Part shown: in pieces, positions 43,749-56,301 of the stretch
How positions within the stretch are numbered: position 1 is the first letter of the stretch
How the letters are laid out: the number at the start of each line of letters is the position of its first letter
NCBI GenBank assembly: GCA_030278955.1
Contig: JAOANR010000010.1
Coordinates: forward strand, 23,156,444-23,220,443
Source: Hygrophila difformis
Taxonomy: Eukaryota; Streptophyta; Magnoliopsida; Lamiales; Acanthaceae
Direction of reading: 5' to 3'
DNA: 64,000 nucleotides
The notes under the pieces: model-generated
The model's database searches: none
What the model was told of the DNA's origin: nothing
What the model saw: only the letters and a program-made list of their open reading frames with translations
Program-made: the position numbers and the translations under genes

Positions 43749-46700
43749 ATGAATCCAAAATGGACCTTCAACCAGGCTCCGTTGCTCGATGGGACAAACT
43801 TTGCTTTCTGGAAAAATAAGATGCGCTCGTATCTTATGTCTATTGATGACTTAGCTTGGGATGCTGTTCTCTTCAAATATGAAGCCCCAACTGTCAAGGT
43901 TGATGATGCGATCAAACCTAAGGAGAAGAAGGACTGGACTGCTGAAGATAAGACTGCCTCAAGGATGAATTCCAAGGCCCTTCATGCAATCTTCAGTGCT
44001 GTCTCAGAAGATCAATATAGTCTCATCTGCAACTGCACCACAGCCAATGAAGCATGGGAGATCTTGGTTAACTCCTATGAAGGTTCGGCCCCTGTTAGAA
44101 TCTCTAAACTTATCTCTTTAGAAACTCAAATGCATAAATTACATATGGAGGAGGATGAGTCTATTGGTAGTTATATTAATAGAATTCGTACACTAACAAA
44201 TAAAGCTCAGCAGCTTGGTAAATTCTACTCCTCCCAGGAGATAGTTCGGAAAATTGTAGGTACTCTTCCAGAGAGATTCAACCCTAAAATTGCAGCCCTG
44301 GAGCTCCAAAAAGATTATGACAAGACCTCTGTTGATGAACTTATGGGGATTCTCCAGACATGGGAAATGGACCACTGCAAGAACTTTAAAGGAAAGGCTG
44401 TTGCCTTCAAATCTGAGTCCAAAGTTCAACCTGAACCTGCTGCAGATGATTCCAGCCCTGAAGAGGATGAGAACGATGATCTTGCTTTCTTATCTAAGCG
44501 CATTGCCAGGTTTCTGAGGGAGAAGAAGCCTAAAACCTTCAAGAGCAAGAAAGGTGAAAGCTCCTCACAAAAGAAATCTGAGAAAAAGAAGTCAGCTAAA
44601 CCTGACAAAAAGCAGATCAAAGACTCTACTGATCCTAGAGGTCCTCAGTGCTACGAATGTGATGGGTTTGGTCATGTGAGAGCTGATTGTGCTAATCTCA
44701 AGAACAAGTCCTCAAGCAACAAAAAGACCTATTGTGCTACCATCAGTGAGGAAGAAGAGTCCAGCTCCAGTGACAGTGATGAGGAGAGTGGGGTGGCCTT
44801 TGCTGGAACCTGGGATTCAGACTCTGAGTCTGAACTTGATACTGGTAACGTTCCTACTTGCATTTCCCCTTTTTCTATTGATGAAGGTCCCTCCTCCTCT
44901 TCTCACAGGCAAGAGAATCAAACTATTGAAGCACTCAACAACCTCTATGAGGAAACCTATGAGAAACTGGAAAGGACTGAGGAAGACTTAAGGCATGCTT
45001 GCTCTGAGCTTGAGACTGTCAGAGGAGATCATTCAGAGTTAAAAGAGGATCTTGATGAGCTGGTTGCCAGATTTTATGTTCAATGGGAAGAACTTCAAAA
45101 GACTCATCAAGAACTTGAAGCTTACAAATCAGAATATCAAACTCAGAGGGAGGAACTCCTTGAGATTCAACGAGATCATGACAGGATGCACTATTTGGTT
45201 CATTCTCTGGAACCAAGTGTTGAGGATCTTGCCCTCAGGAATGAGGAACTAGCTGTAGAGGCTGATGAACTCAGAGTGGCAAACAGATCCCTATCAGAAC
45301 AAGTCATTTCTCTATCCAGTCAAAGAGATGACTTTCAGCAAGAAGTGATCAACCTCAGTGAGCAAGTCCAAAATCTGTCAATTGTAAATGACACTCTAAC
45401 AGAGAAGGTCACTACCCTGATGGAACAGAAGGAAGATTTCCAGCAACAAGTAACCAATCTGAGTGATCAAGTGCAAAATCTCATAACCAAGGTTGCAAAT
45501 GCTGAAGAGCTGGCAAGCAAACTGAACAAAGGAAAGGATGTTCTCAGTGAAATCTTATCATCTACCAGGGCTCATGGAGATAGGCGCGGGATTGGCTACT
45601 CAAAAGAATGTTCCAGCTCTAAAGAAAGAATCTTTGTGAAAGAAGGAACATCCTCAGATGAGTCCCCAGAAAGAATCTCTGAAGAGAAGAAGGTTCAATC
45701 CAGAGGCACCAAGAAGATTACCAGACGTCGTGTTCCTCCTGCTGTACCCTTAGAATGTGAGTATTGCAGAACTTATGGGCATCAGACAAGCACATGTCAC
45801 ATTCTTGCCAGAGATGCTTTGTCCGGCAGACCTGTCTTATGGCCAAATGAGGAGCTGAAAAGAAGCATGCTTAGGAGAGAATGGCGTGTGAAATACCCTA
45901 TGGTATGTCACATGGCATTTCAAACATCTGCCAAGGATGGAAGGAAATTAGCCTGGTACTTCGACAGTGGATGTTCAGGTCACATGACCGGCAACAAAGA
46001 TCTCCTATCCAACTACAAGGAGATTGATGGAGGATATGTTGTTTTTGGTGATGGGAAGAAAGGCAAGGTTGTTGGCATGGGTTCACTCACCTGTCCTGAA
46101 CTACCTGATCTGGAAGTTGTTCACCATGTGGAAGGTCTCTGTGCCAACCTCATCAGTATTAGCCAACTATGTGATGATGACCTCAAAGTATCCTTTGATA
46201 AGAAGTACTGTGAAGTACTTAATTCTAAACAAGAGTGTGTTATGAGAGGACTGAGGTCCCGTAATAATTGTTATTTGTTTGGTCAATCTTGTCTGTCTGC
46301 TGAGAATACAGGTGCAGGTTCTTATCTAACTCACCTTTGGCATGAAAGGCTAGGTCACTTGAATTTCAAGGACCTGATCAAACTAAGCAGAACAGGTGCC
46401 ATCAAGGGCTTACCATCCCTCAAGAAAGCTGATGTTGAGATGTGCGATGATTGTATGAAGAACAAACAACACAGAGCTTCTCACAGATCCATTGACCAGT
46501 CTGGTTCAACTCAGTGTCTTGAACTTCTTCATATGGACCTGTTTGGACCTACTGAGGTTAAAAGTCTTGGGGGTAAGCAATATGTTTTTGTTTGTGTTGA
46601 TGACTTTTCTAGATATACTTGGGTTTATTTCCTCAGGGAAAAGAGTGAAGCTCTCAAGGTGTTCATTAAGCTTTGCAACCAACTGATCACTGAAAAGGAG

Positions 46701-49010
46701 TGTAAGATCAAGAGAATACGAAGTGATCATGGTGGAGAGTTTGAAAGTCATGCCTTTGAAGAATTCTGCAGTGAATTTGGAATAAAGCATGAATTCTCTG
46801 CTCCTCGTACCCCCCAAGAGAATGGAGTGGTGGAAAGAAAGAACAGGACCATCCAGGAAATGGCTCGAGTCATGCTAAACTCAAAGGGTGTTCCACAAAA
46901 TCTCTGGGCTGAAGCTGTGCACACAGCTTGCTATGTGATCAATCGAGTTCACATGAGACCAAAATCCTTGAAAACCCCTTTTGAGATCTGGAATGGTAAA
47001 AAGACTTCTATCTCTTATTTCCATGTCTTTGGTAGCAAATGCTTTGTTCTTAATGACAGGGAAAACCTTGGAAAATTCCAAGAAAAAAGTGATGAAGGAG
47101 TGTTCGTTGGTTACTCCCCATCCAGCAAAGCCTACAGGGTATACTTGCCAAAGACAAGGAAGGTGATAGAATCTGTCAATGTGGTCATTGAGGACAAGCC
47201 AAGCAAGTTTCAGAACTATCTTGATGATGACATCAGGAAGAATCTTGAGAGTGATGATGAAGGCAATCTGGATCTACCTCCTTCTGGTGGTGCTGAACAA
47301 TCTGTGGTTCAAACTGACAAGGAGAACTGCCCTCCTAGTCCTTCTACTCCCATCAGAAGAATTCACAGGAATCATGATGAAGAGGATCTGATTGGAGACA
47401 TCAATGAAGGGAGGAAGACCAGGACCAAGAAGCGGATCAACTACAAAGAGCTAGCTGGTCTACATTGTTTCACTTCTGCCATTGAGCCTAGCAAAGTTGA
47501 GGACGCCCTCTGTGATGAGCATTGGATCTCTGCTATGCAAGAAGAACTTCAGCAATTCAAAAGAAATGAAGTTTGGACCTTAGTAGAAAGACCAGAGGAT
47601 GTCAACGTCATAGGAACGAAGTGGATATTCAAGAACAAGTCGGATGAGAATGGCAACATTACAAGGAACAAAGCTCGACTTGTTGCTCAAGGATATACTC
47701 AAGTGGAAGGTGTTGACTTCAGTGAGACTTTCGCTCCAGTGGCCAGACTTGAAGCCGTTCGCTTACTGATTGCCATTGCATGCACCTATGAATTTAAGCT
47801 CTATCAGATGGATGTCAAGAGTGCTTTCTTGAATGGCATGCTAAAGGAAGAAGCTTATGTTGAGCAACCCAAAGGTTTTGTGGATCCTCATTATCCAGAT
47901 CATGTCTACAAGTTAAACAAAGCACTGTATGGGTTGAAGCAAGCTCCCCGAGCTTGGTATGACCGTCTGTCTTCATACCTTCTGGAGAATGGTTATGACC
48001 GAGGGAGCACTGACAAGACCCTTTTCATAAAAAGGGAGGCCAAAGGATTTCTTATTGCTCAAATTTATGTCGATGACATTGTGTTTGGTTCTACCTCACA
48101 CATTCTCAAAGATCGATTCGTCAACATTATGAGTAAGGAATTTGAGATGAGTCTTGTTGGTGAACTAACATATTTCCTAGGTTTGCAGGTGTCTCAAAGG
48201 AAGGAAGGGATATTCATTAGTCAAGCCAAATATGCCAAGAACATTGTGAAAAAATTTGGCATGGAGTCCAGCAAGCCAGTTCGAACTCCAATTGGAACCA
48301 ATGACAAACTCAGCAAGGATTCAAATGGTAAAAGTGTTGATTGCAAATTATATCGAAGTATAATTGGTAGTCTTCTCTATCTTGCAGCTAGCAGGCCCGA
48401 TATTAGCTATGCCGTGGGAGTTTGTGCGAGATATCAAGCTGACCCCAAAGAATCTCATTTGCATGCTGCCAAGAGGATCATAAAGTATGTAGCTGGCACT
48501 GCTAACCTTGGGATATGGTATTCGAAAGATTCCAGCTTGCAACTAATTGGCTACAGCGATGCTGACTGGGCCGGGTGCACGGATGATAGAAAGAGTACTA
48601 CTGGAGGGTGTTTCTATGTAGGAACTAACCTTGTAAGTTGGTACAGTAAGAAGCAGTCTTCCATCTCATTATCTACTGCAGAAGCAGAGTACTTAGCTGC
48701 TGGAAGTTGCTGCTCTCAATTATTATGGATGAAACAAATGCTGAAGGATTATGGTATTGAACACAAGGAATTGATTCTCTTATGTGATAACATGAGTGCA
48801 ATCAATATTGCAAAAAATCCTGTGCAGCATAGTCGAACCAAGCATATCGATATCCGTCATCATTTCATCCGAGAGCTAGTTGAAGATGGTATTGTGACTA
48901 TTCAACATGTGGGTACTGAGCTTCAACATGCAGATATCTTCACCAAAGCTTTGAGCAACGATCGATTTGAGGCCCTAAGACGTGAGCTTGGGCTCTGCAT
49001 AATCGACTGA
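43749..49010 (+). CDS. Copia gag-pol polyprotein (1753 aa)
   Basis: One uninterrupted frame from ATG at 43749. Gag domain at about 1-220 ([11 protein letters not shown]), CCHC zinc knuckle near 300-313 ([14 protein letters not shown]), long coiled coil at about 395-590, and a second Cys/His motif near 670 ([15 protein letters not shown]). Protease near 737 (FDSGCSGHM), pre-integrase HHCC region near 865 ([12 protein letters not shown]), and integrase core from about 930 (DLFGPTEV) to the catalytic glutamate region near 1025 ([11 protein letters not shown]). RT from about 1260 with DVKSAFLNG near 1355 and catalytic YVDDI near 1440. RNase H near 1600-1700 ([16 protein letters not shown]). The polyprotein supplies all enzymes for copying and insertion. 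All hallmark residues are intact, so it may be competent. The coiled coil inside gag is a Sirevirus trait. Confidence 0.95.
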   Translation: MNPKWTFNQAPLLDGTNFAFWKNKMRSYLMSIDDLAWDAVLFKYEAPTVKVDDAIKPKEKKDWTAEDKTASRMNSKALHAIFSAVSEDQYSLICNCTTANEAWEILVNSYEGSAPVRISKLISLETQMHKLHMEEDESIGSYINRIRTLTNKAQQLGKFYSSQEIVRKIVGTLPERFNPKIAALELQKDYDKTSVDELMGILQTWEMDHCKNFKGKAVAFKSESKVQPEPAADDSSPEEDENDDLAFLSKRIARFLREKKPKTFKSKKGESSSQKKSEKKKSAKPDKKQIKDSTDPRGPQCYECDGFGHVRADCANLKNKSSSNKKTYCATISEEEESSSSDSDEESGVAFAGTWDSDSESELDTGNVPTCISPFSIDEGPSSSSHRQENQTIEALNNLYEETYEKLERTEEDLRHACSELETVRGDHSELKEDLDELVARFYVQWEELQKTHQELEAYKSEYQTQREELLEIQRDHDRMHYLVHSLEPSVEDLALRNEELAVEADELRVANRSLSEQVISLSSQRDDFQQEVINLSEQVQNLSIVNDTLTEKVTTLMEQKEDFQQQVTNLSDQVQNLITKVANAEELASKLNKGKDVLSEILSSTRAHGDRRGIGYSKECSSSKERIFVKEGTSSDESPERISEEKKVQSRGTKKITRRRVPPAVPLECEYCRTYGHQTSTCHILARDALSGRPVLWPNEELKRSMLRREWRVKYPMVCHMAFQTSAKDGRKLAWYFDSGCSGHMTGNKDLLSNYKEIDGGYVVFGDGKKGKVVGMGSLTCPELPDLEVVHHVEGLCANLISISQLCDDDLKVSFDKKYCEVLNSKQECVMRGLRSRNNCYLFGQSCLSAENTGAGSYLTHLWHERLGHLNFKDLIKLSRTGAIKGLPSLKKADVEMCDDCMKNKQHRASHRSIDQSGSTQCLELLHMDLFGPTEVKSLGGKQYVFVCVDDFSRYTWVYFLREKSEALKVFIKLCNQLITEKECKIKRIRSDHGGEFESHAFEEFCSEFGIKHEFSAPRTPQENGVVERKNRTIQEMARVMLNSKGVPQNLWAEAVHTACYVINRVHMRPKSLKTPFEIWNGKKTSISYFHVFGSKCFVLNDRENLGKFQEKSDEGVFVGYSPSSKAYRVYLPKTRKVIESVNVVIEDKPSKFQNYLDDDIRKNLESDDEGNLDLPPSGGAEQSVVQTDKENCPPSPSTPIRRIHRNHDEEDLIGDINEGRKTRTKKRINYKELAGLHCFTSAIEPSKVEDALCDEHWISAMQEELQQFKRNEVWTLVERPEDVNVIGTKWIFKNKSDENGNITRNKARLVAQGYTQVEGVDFSETFAPVARLEAVRLLIAIACTYEFKLYQMDVKSAFLNGMLKEEAYVEQPKGFVDPHYPDHVYKLNKALYGLKQAPRAWYDRLSSYLLENGYDRGSTDKTLFIKREAKGFLIAQIYVDDIVFGSTSHILKDRFVNIMSKEFEMSLVGELTYFLGLQVSQRKEGIFISQAKYAKNIVKKFGMESSKPVRTPIGTNDKLSKDSNGKSVDCKLYRSIIGSLLYLAASRPDISYAVGVCARYQADPKESHLHAAKRIIKYVAGTANLGIWYSKDSSLQLIGYSDADWAGCTDDRKSTTGGCFYVGTNLVSWYSKKQSSISLSTAEAEYLAAGSCCSQLLWMKQMLKDYGIEHKELILLCDNMSAINIAKNPVQHSRTKHIDIRHHFIRELVEDGIVTIQHVGTELQHADIFTKALSNDRFEALRRELGLCIID

Positions 49011-49390
49011 ATTGTGTCTCTCCTCTTCCCCCATGGTGTAAAAGGTTAAATTCTTCAAGCCCAATACTTGTTATATTTTTTTTTTAACTAATTAATTTTG
49101 GGCTGCAGGAGTTATATGTTTTAGGGGGAGAGTTTTATAAAGGCCCAATTGTTTGTGCGGCCCAAATCTGTCATTTCATGGAATCTTGCAGACTTACTCT
49201 TTCGAGAAGTTCACTGCAGAAGGATCATCATTGAGTTTTCCTAAGGGCGGGAAGAAATCTATTTCTTCATTACGAGTATTCGATTCCCTTCTCTCAGCTC
49301 TTCTCTCGTCCTTTCGACTAACCCCTATTCTTGATTGTTCAGTGTTAAGTTTTGTGAAGTTTTCGTTGAGTTCTGGTTGTAGCATTTACG

Positions 49391-51768
49391 ATGGTGAATA
49401 CGCGAAGCTCTAAGGGTTCCGCTCCTCCTCAAACAAAACCTCCTGCTCCTAAGAAGGTTGCGGTTCCTACGCGAAAGCCCAGAAGGGAAGTGCCCCCCAA
49501 TCTACTGGAGAATCTTGAGAAAGAAGTTCATTCAGGCGCTGTAATGGACCCTTTGGACATCAGAAATGAACTCCAAGAGGCGGGAGTGGCGGTTCAGAGG
49601 GAGTTACCCACGTCGGGGGTTACATCCACGAAACCCTCGTCTGCGAACGTGTCATCTCGGGCAGTTACCAAGTCGCAATCGGCTATTTCTCATGACATTC
49701 CTCAATCGAAGGATGCTTCTATCATGGAGTCTCCCAAAAATCTGAGAACTCTAGCCAATGCTGCTTCAACTGCCGGAGTTGAGGAACTATCAAAGAAAGG
49801 TACAAAAATTGCTCCTAAATCCACTGATACTTCTACAAATGTGCCTACAGGAAAGGCTGTTTCTGAAGGGAAGGCTCCGACACCTCCCCACCAGTCTCAA
49901 CTGCTTCCAAGAAGAAAGGAAAGAGCCTCAAAAAGTCTAGTGTTCCTGCAACCAAACCTACTGTTACAGAGGTTCCAGTTGCTGCTAGTACGATTCCACC
50001 CAATCTAGTGGTTGTTGCTGAGAAACCTATGGTGTCTACTCGTGCCAAAAGGAAGATAGACCTGGTCCCTAAGCCATTCTTTCCAGGAGTCAAGAAGCAT
50101 GCTTCCGGCTCAACTCCTATTGATGTTGTACCCCTCTCATTTCTGAGGCCTGCTGTGATGACTCAACAAGGACCTAAGGAACTTACTCCTTCTATGATCG
50201 AGAAATCCATCCAGAGCCCTACTCAAGTTGATCCTGCTCCACAACAACTTTCCTTAGCAAAGGAATCATCTGCTTCTAAGAAACCTTCTGGATCAACAAT
50301 TGTTGAGGAAAGTTCTGTCATGGCTATGAATCCTCCCAGGGATCAAACTGATGAGGCTATTGAAGATGTTGTCACTACTGATCCGAATGAGGAAGCTGTT
50401 GATGATGTGTCAGAAGAGTCTAGTTCAGAAGGAGAAGTGTCTGAGTCCGGAGAAGAAGATGAAGAACCAGTTGTTGCCACAGGATCCAAGGTTGCTCCAG
50501 TTCCATTCACAAAAGTGCAGAGGAAAGAGAAGTCCGATAGTGAATATGAAGAATCCGATGAGGAAGTGTCTGGAGATGTCTCTGGAAAAGAAGAGGAAGA
50601 GGAACAACAAGATGATGAAGTGCCTCAGGCCACTGGTGGTTCAAGAAGGTCAAGTGATACAGAGACACTCAATGAGCTTAGATCAAAGGCCAAGCTTGAT
50701 GCAAAAGGAAAGAAAGTCACCAAGGGAAAGGGCAAATCCAGTCAGTCCATTGAGAAGCCGTACAATGTTCAGTTCCACTCTCACTACAACATGTACTACT
50801 TTGACACTGTGTTAGTCAAGAAGAAATTCAGGGCAGAACACACCTATCAAGGGAAGAGGTTCATTGAGATGGGTTGGACCAAGTACTTGGAAAAGAGGTC
50901 TCTGCTCAAATGGGCATCCTGCTGGGAGAGCTACAAACCAGTATTTGTCAAGGAATTTTATGCCAATCTGAAGAAGGATGTTGTTATTCCCAATCGTCCC
51001 TGGTTCAATCTGAATTATACTCAAGGATTTTTCTATGATCTCACTGCTGCCAAGATCAATGCATTACTGGGTGTTCCAGATGTTCCATTTGATACCATTT
51101 ATGCCCCTGGTACTTCCTTTGACAGTCATAAGGTGGCTCAAGCTGTGACCAAGAAGAAAACTATGAGAATGCCTGGAAATGGTGTCAGCTCAGGAGATCT
51201 AACTCTGAAGTTCTCCCTGATCTACAAGTTCTGTGCCTCAAATGTTTTTCCCACAGCTAACCATTCCTTGGTGACTAAGGATATGTGCCATCTGATCTAT
51301 GCCATTGAGATGAAAGAGCCAATCAATTATGGACAGTTAGTTCTCTCCCACATGAGCAAGATTGCAGAAAGTCTCAAAGATGATGGGAAAGTGCTACTTC
51401 CTTATCCAGCCCTGATCACAGCATATCTAGAAGGAGAAAACATTCTTGGTGGGAAGAAGGTGGCAACCAATCCCATTGTGGAGTTTGCTATCTCTCAGAG
51501 ACTTCTAAAGAAGACCCCTGATCTTCCTGGTCCTGATGGTTCATTACCTAATCAGAGTGCTTTAGACCATGCCAAGACAGTCATCTCTGCTGCTGTTCAA
51601 GAGTTAAGGGATTTGAGGGAAAGACAGACTCGGATAGAAGAAACGCTTGACCAAGCCTTAGCTCTTCTGCCTGAGGTCTGGTCAGATGATGAAGGTGCTA
51701 TTCTACACATTCCACAGGAGGATGAGGATGAAAGGGACTCTGAAGATGCTGATGAAGCTGAAGAGTGA
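49391..51768 (+). pseudogene. Extra 3' ORF of the copia element, one frameshift
   Basis: ATG at 49391 (MVNTRSSKGS) opens a basic, Pro/Ser-rich frame. Around 49880-49890 (a C-rich run) it shifts into the frame that continues to 51768, together about 790 codons. The middle is acidic (EEEEEQQDDE). The region coded at 50750-51500 resembles the putative plant transposon protein domain: FVKEFYANLKKD, then a short ITALL-like segment, then AYPAL-like sequence. The C-terminus is a short coiled coil plus an acidic tail. Function unknown; it is neither gag nor pol and has no membrane segment. The Athila-type element carries a similar domain at 11250-11750. It may be a pseudogene in this copy or be expressed through ribosomal frameshifting. 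Confidence 0.65.
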
Positions 51769-52221
51769 TGTTTTTGCCATGCAAGCTGATCCAGAGGGGG
51801 AGTAGAAACTTTCTAAATTTTCAAAAATTCCAACACCTGATGAAGCTGCTCCCTGGAAGTTTGGTAACATCTTTCTAACCCTACAACTTTTTAAATTCTG
51901 TTGAGATCTTTGATCAAGATACTCTGATATTTTCTGTGGTTGTTTGTTTTGAACTATCTTATGTTGGTTTGATGTTGATTATGTTTGCTGATGGATACTC
52001 TGAACTTTTTATGGTTAATGTTTTGATGGATGCTTGTAATAGTTGTGAACTGGTTCCCTGTTTTGATTTTAATGTAAGCTCTATATGTTGACTGTGTCAT
52101 CTCATGAAGAGCTATCTCTGGGATGTAATTTGGTGGTTAGGTTTTGGGTGCTAGTAGGTTCATTGTTATTCATGTAATAGTTCATCATCGATTGGTATTT
52201 TGTACTGGCTCACTTCCTGCC

Positions 52222-52235
52222 AAAAAGGGGGAGAT
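52222..52235 (+). other. Polypurine tract of the copia element
   Basis: AAAAAGGGGGAGAT immediately precedes the 3' LTR; classic copia form. Confidence 0.92.
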
Positions 52236-53188
52236 TGTTGAGTAAAGGTTTTGTTAGAAGTTCATTGTCGATGATTGAACTCCCTGGATGAACCTCCTGA
52301 GCGGCAGTCTTCATGTGCGACGTGGAATATTTTGAAAGACCTGCTGGAGCCCAACGACTCTTTTCCTAATCTGGGGAGATTATTCACTAATGTTTATTTT
52401 GCAGGAATCCTCCCTCAGATTAGTGAAACTGAGTTTGAACGTTGTGAGTAACGGACACTATACAATTCCAACGGCTAGTTGCAGGTGACCGTTCCAGAAT
52501 TGCGGCTTCTTGGATAAAAGAGATTTCAGAGGAATGGAAGAAGAACTTCTCACTCTTACAATCTTTGGAAAGACTCTGAATTCTCTCTAAGCTTTCGGAA
52601 ATACTTTGTGAGAAGCCCTCGTTCGATTTGCAGCCCCCTGTTCCCAGATTCTATCTACTGCTGCTAAATCGATCAAGCCTTGGACTTCCTCCTTGATTGA
52701 TTGCAAGTCGATTAAACTACTTGAGGAGATTGTCCAAAGGCTTTACAGGAGATAAGCTACATCGATCAAATTTATCCTGTTTAAGAGAAGTGATTCACAG
52801 ACTGCTCCAAGGGAAACTCAAGGCAGGAGCTTTGGGGAGTTGAAATAGGTGGAGATCCTATACCAGAACTTGGAGAGTGTCTGGTTCCAACAACTATCTG
52901 CTTGGAGTTTATGGTAAAGTCATTCTCTTTATTTTGCTAGTGTGTGTGGTTGTTTACCATCTTAAAACACATAGTAAAATAACTCCTGGATTGGTATCCC
53001 CCAGACGTAGGCCGAAGGCCGAACTGGGTAAACAACTTCGTGTCTCATTGATTTACTTTATGCTTGTTTATTATTCCGCTGTGCTTGTGATTTATATTGG
53101 TACATTAATCTGTGTTGGGTGTTTGAGTTCATAATATTCAGTGAACCTCTGCATAAAGTGTGAATCTTGCTACTCCGTGGACCTATCA
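52236..53188 (+). repeat. 3' LTR of the copia element
   Basis: 953 bp. It differs from the 5' LTR at about five sites (for example GAGTAAAGG versus GAGTCAAGG, and AAAGAGATT versus AAAGATATT). 51769-52221 before it is the 3' untranslated region, with no gene. Confidence 0.95.
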
Positions 53189-53845
53189 CGTGCCATATAA
53201 GACTTTTATTTATTTTTTCGTTTGTTTATTTAGAAAAACGGACGAATAAACCATTTAGAAAAACTAATATCGCGGTGATATAGCGAAATCAGAACAAACT
53301 TAATCAAATCAGGCACACAGAACAGGAACTTAATAACATCTTCCAATATTTTCGTTTTCACACATCCATTTTATCTTCGCCATTTCATTCATGTCACTTA
53401 AGGGGCATTCATTTTGGAGGATTGGGTTGGATAAATAAAAAATTATTCAATTGAATCGATTCATGTGATTATAATCGTTATTATATGGATGACTTGGAAA
53501 TTATCTCATTCCAAAAATTGATTTTTAACCAATTGACCTCTAATACAATAATAAAAATACTAATTACATCGAATGATGGTGTATATTGGATTTTTTCAAC
53601 TGCCAGTAATACTTGAATAGTACTCCAATTAGCATTAGTATATAAAAACTGAAGGTGACGTTTTTGTTAAAACAAAAAAAAGGGAATAATTTAGAATTGA
53701 TAGGTTCAAATATAACTATATAACTTCAATTTGGTTTCCGGGTCAACTCTTTTTCAATGTAATTATTACAGTATTTCACATTCATCCATCTAGTTTCATT
53801 TTCATTTTAAAATTTTGCTGAGAAAGGGTTTATTCCTCTTTTGGC
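53189..53845. other. 5' flank of DC1 copy 2
   Basis: AT-rich host DNA with no recognisable gene or repeat end. A clear TATA box was not identified. Confidence 0.4.
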
Positions 53846-54508
53846 ATGGCCAGAATCACCAATTCATCGGCACAGCCAGCTACGGCGGCGCTATACAACC
53901 AGCTTTGCGCCAAACTTCCTCGCGAAATCACACACCATTCGCACGGCGGGTGCACCCTTACCCTCCTCACTTTGCCTTCCTACGAAACCGCTGCCTTCTG
54001 CTGCAACGCCTGCAGACTCCCAGGATACGCATGGAACTACCACTGTTCGCGCTGCAACTACGATCTCCACGTCACCTGTGCTTCCAAGCCCATGACGGCC
54101 AGGCACCAAGCGCATACCTGCGCCGGGGACCTCCACCTCACCTTCAACAATCCCTACTATCCCTACGCCTTCGGGTTCACCTGCAATATCTGCCGCAAGA
54201 TCGGGACAAACCAGTGGCAGTACCACTGCTACAACTGTAGATTTGACGCGCATCTTGACTGCATCTCTGGAGCGCCGCCGTGGGTGACGCCTCATCAAGT
54301 AGTACAACACCACCAGCCTTTGCCGCCGGCGGTTCGTGGCTACCAATATACAGTTAATCATCCAACACCACACGTACAGGCACGGGGTTGGCCCCCAATG
54401 GTAAGCTATTTCTCGATGGCGGCGTTGGAGGGGCTAATTCAAGGGCTCTTTCAGGGGGTGGGTCAGATTGTTGTTCAAAACTTTTTGGACGGAGGTTGGG
54501 CATGGTAA
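53846..54508 (+). CDS. DC1 domain protein, copy 2 (220 aa)
   Basis: ATG at 53846. Two complete DC1 units: about residues 30-79 (HSHGGCTLTLL, CNACRLPG, HCSRCNYDLHVTC) and 88-139 (HTCAGDLHLTF, CNICRKIG, HCYNCRFDAHLDC). The N-terminus MARITNSSAQPATAAL matches MGRLTTTS..PAPATL of copy 1, but the first DC1 unit of copy 1 is missing, an in-frame internal loss of about 35-40 residues. The C-terminal tail GLIQGLFQGVGQIVVQNFLD matches copy 1's out-of-ORF tail. The pair is a tandem duplication now split by the copia insertion. Predicted zinc-binding signalling protein; ligand unknown. Confidence 0.85.
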   Translation: MARITNSSAQPATAALYNQLCAKLPREITHHSHGGCTLTLLTLPSYETAAFCCNACRLPGYAWNYHCSRCNYDLHVTCASKPMTARHQAHTCAGDLHLTFNNPYYPYAFGFTCNICRKIGTNQWQYHCYNCRFDAHLDCISGAPPWVTPHQVVQHHQPLPPAVRGYQYTVNHPTPHVQARGWPPMVSYFSMAALEGLIQGLFQGVGQIVVQNFLDGGWAW

Positions 54509-54539
54509 CAGTGATTGCATAAAGCATGTAATCGATTGT

Positions 54540-54599
54540 TTTTTTTTTTTTTTTTTTTTTTTTTGTTGTTTTGGGGGGGGGGGGGGGGGGGGGGGGGGT
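54540..54599. repeat. Poly-T then poly-G homopolymers
   Basis: About 25 T, a short TTGTTTTG spacer and about 25 G directly downstream of DC1 copy 2. Lengths are likely unreliable in the assembly. Confidence 0.85.
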
Positions 54600-55449
54600 G
54601 TTTGAAAATGTATGAATTGAAGAATCTTATATATGTGTGAGGGAAAAGTGAAGACTTTTACAAGTAAGTGATGCATGTCGAAATTTTGAATCGAAGTCAC
54701 AAATCATAGAGAAGAAGAGAACAATCTTGTTTCAAGAAGAGGCAACAGCTGATAGATGTGAACATGATCACATAATCCTCCTCTAGAAATACCATAGTCA
54801 ATGGAGACTGGATTATTGACTTCTCCATGAATCGGATATATGTTGCTCTTCATTAGCCCACAAAGACTGGAATTAGAAGATATGCTTGTGAATTCAATGG
54901 TATCGATTTGCTTCTTCGTGGGCAGTGTGATAAGCAGGCAAATTAAAGCTAGCCTCATGAAATAATCATGGTATATGTAGCTTAATTAGTATTCTGCACA
55001 CTTTTAATTCCTAGTAAATTTTAGTAAATAATAAATTTTATGTATTATGCATTTCTGTGTATCGCTATAAATTAGTACTTGATAATTGATGTTGAATTCC
55101 GTGTGGAGTTGTGTACAGGAAAGTAGTTATTTATTAACGTTCAATCCAGACATCTTATAGACTGATATTTTTGTTCAGGTATGAGGTTACAACTTTATAT
55201 ATATCATGCCGCCTTTAGACTGTGTTTAGGACATAGAAGTAATTAGAGTTTACAGTTTGAATGTTAGAGATTAGGGTTTGGTATTAATGTGAAAATAGTT
55301 TTATAAATTCAGATAGTTTGGGTAATAGTATTTAGTGTTTCAGTTTAAAATTAGAGTTTAGATGTTTGAATTTGAAAAACTAAAAGTTGGGGAGATGCAC
55401 ATTCAAATTTAAATGCGAGTTTGAAAAATTAATTCTGTTACTGAAATTA
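54600..55449. other. Intergenic stretch
   Basis: An 84-codon minus-strand frame (54958-54704, MRLALICLLITLPTKKQ...) has a hydrophobic start but no other support. Otherwise AT-rich with nothing recognised. Confidence 0.3.
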
Positions 55450-55704
55450 CTCCCTCCGTTCCTTTTTAGTTGTCTTTTTAGAGAGTAAAAAATGTTCCAA
55501 AATAGTTGTCATTTTTAGGTAGTTATAGGTAGTTATGCTATGTTTTTACTATATTGCCCTTTAATTTACATAAATGCTATTTGTTGACATTTATTAAGAA
55601 TGAATTTAGTTGAAGGGTAAAAATGTAAATTTATGAGTTAATTAATGCAAACCTTGGTTATTGAAATTGAGCTGAAAGAGACAACTAAAAAGGAACTGAG
55701 GGAG
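55450..55704. mobile_element. Stowaway-type MITE (255 bp)
   Basis: Ends CTCCCTCCGTTCC and GGAACTGAGGGAG with flanking TA (55448-55449, 55705-55706). The inner arms TTTTTAGTTGTC and GACAACTAAAAA extend the inverted repeat. Confidence 0.85.
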
Positions 55705-56301
55705 TAGCATTTACCATTTATAATTAACATTAACATTCTGTTCACTACAGTCACGTTTTCGTATATGAATTTTGTCCTGATTCCAAATATGCTAATGTGA
55801 TGGTTTTCGTTAGGGTGAGGATGTCTATCCCAACCTATCGTACGAAGGCCAATCTCGACCATACATCATTTTAAATTTTAAAGGTTCAAATTAATTCGAA
55901 TGATACAATAATAAATTTGCAAGACAATTTGTTATACATTTCAGCGACATACTACATTTTAGCGACAATTTAGGAAAAATGTAGAAATTGAGGCCCCTGT
56001 GCGTGGAAATGAAAGTAGGTTCTGCAGCAAACCGCAAACAAACATCTTAGTACTTACCATCATAAAAAGGATTCTAAACAAATTCTGACATACATTTCGA
56101 GGAACCTTATATACTTACCTTCAACTTAGCTTCTTGGGAAAGCAATCGCATGCAAGGCTAGTGCTCCATTTACTCTATATGTCGTCGGCGGCCTAACGAA
56201 TCAATAACCTTATCAACCTTGTGGCTGAGGTTCCTTCCTCCTCGTTCAAATTATATTGTAATTGTGGCTGAAATGGTCTTTCCTCTGTCGCTAAAATAAT
56301 A
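55705..56301. other. Intergenic stretch
   Basis: No gene or repeat end recognised. Confidence 0.3.

Larger units (their letters stand above)
42750..53188 (+). mobile_element. Complete Ty1/copia element, Sirevirus type (10.4 kb)
   Basis: Two 953-bp LTRs with only about five differences, target duplication CGTGC (42745-42749 and 53189-53193), tRNA-Met primer site, gag-pol, extra ORF and a polypurine tract. Domain order PR-IN-RT-RH marks Ty1/copia. The large gag with coiled coil, the extra 3' ORF and the length fit Sirevirus (SIRE/Maximus). It sits between the two DC1 genes. Probably recent and, except for the extra ORF, apparently intact. Confidence 0.95.

Noticed and set aside
54704..54958. 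84-codon minus-strand ORF with signal-peptide-like start
   Set aside because: No family recognised, no promoter or partner; too short to separate from chance without homologues.
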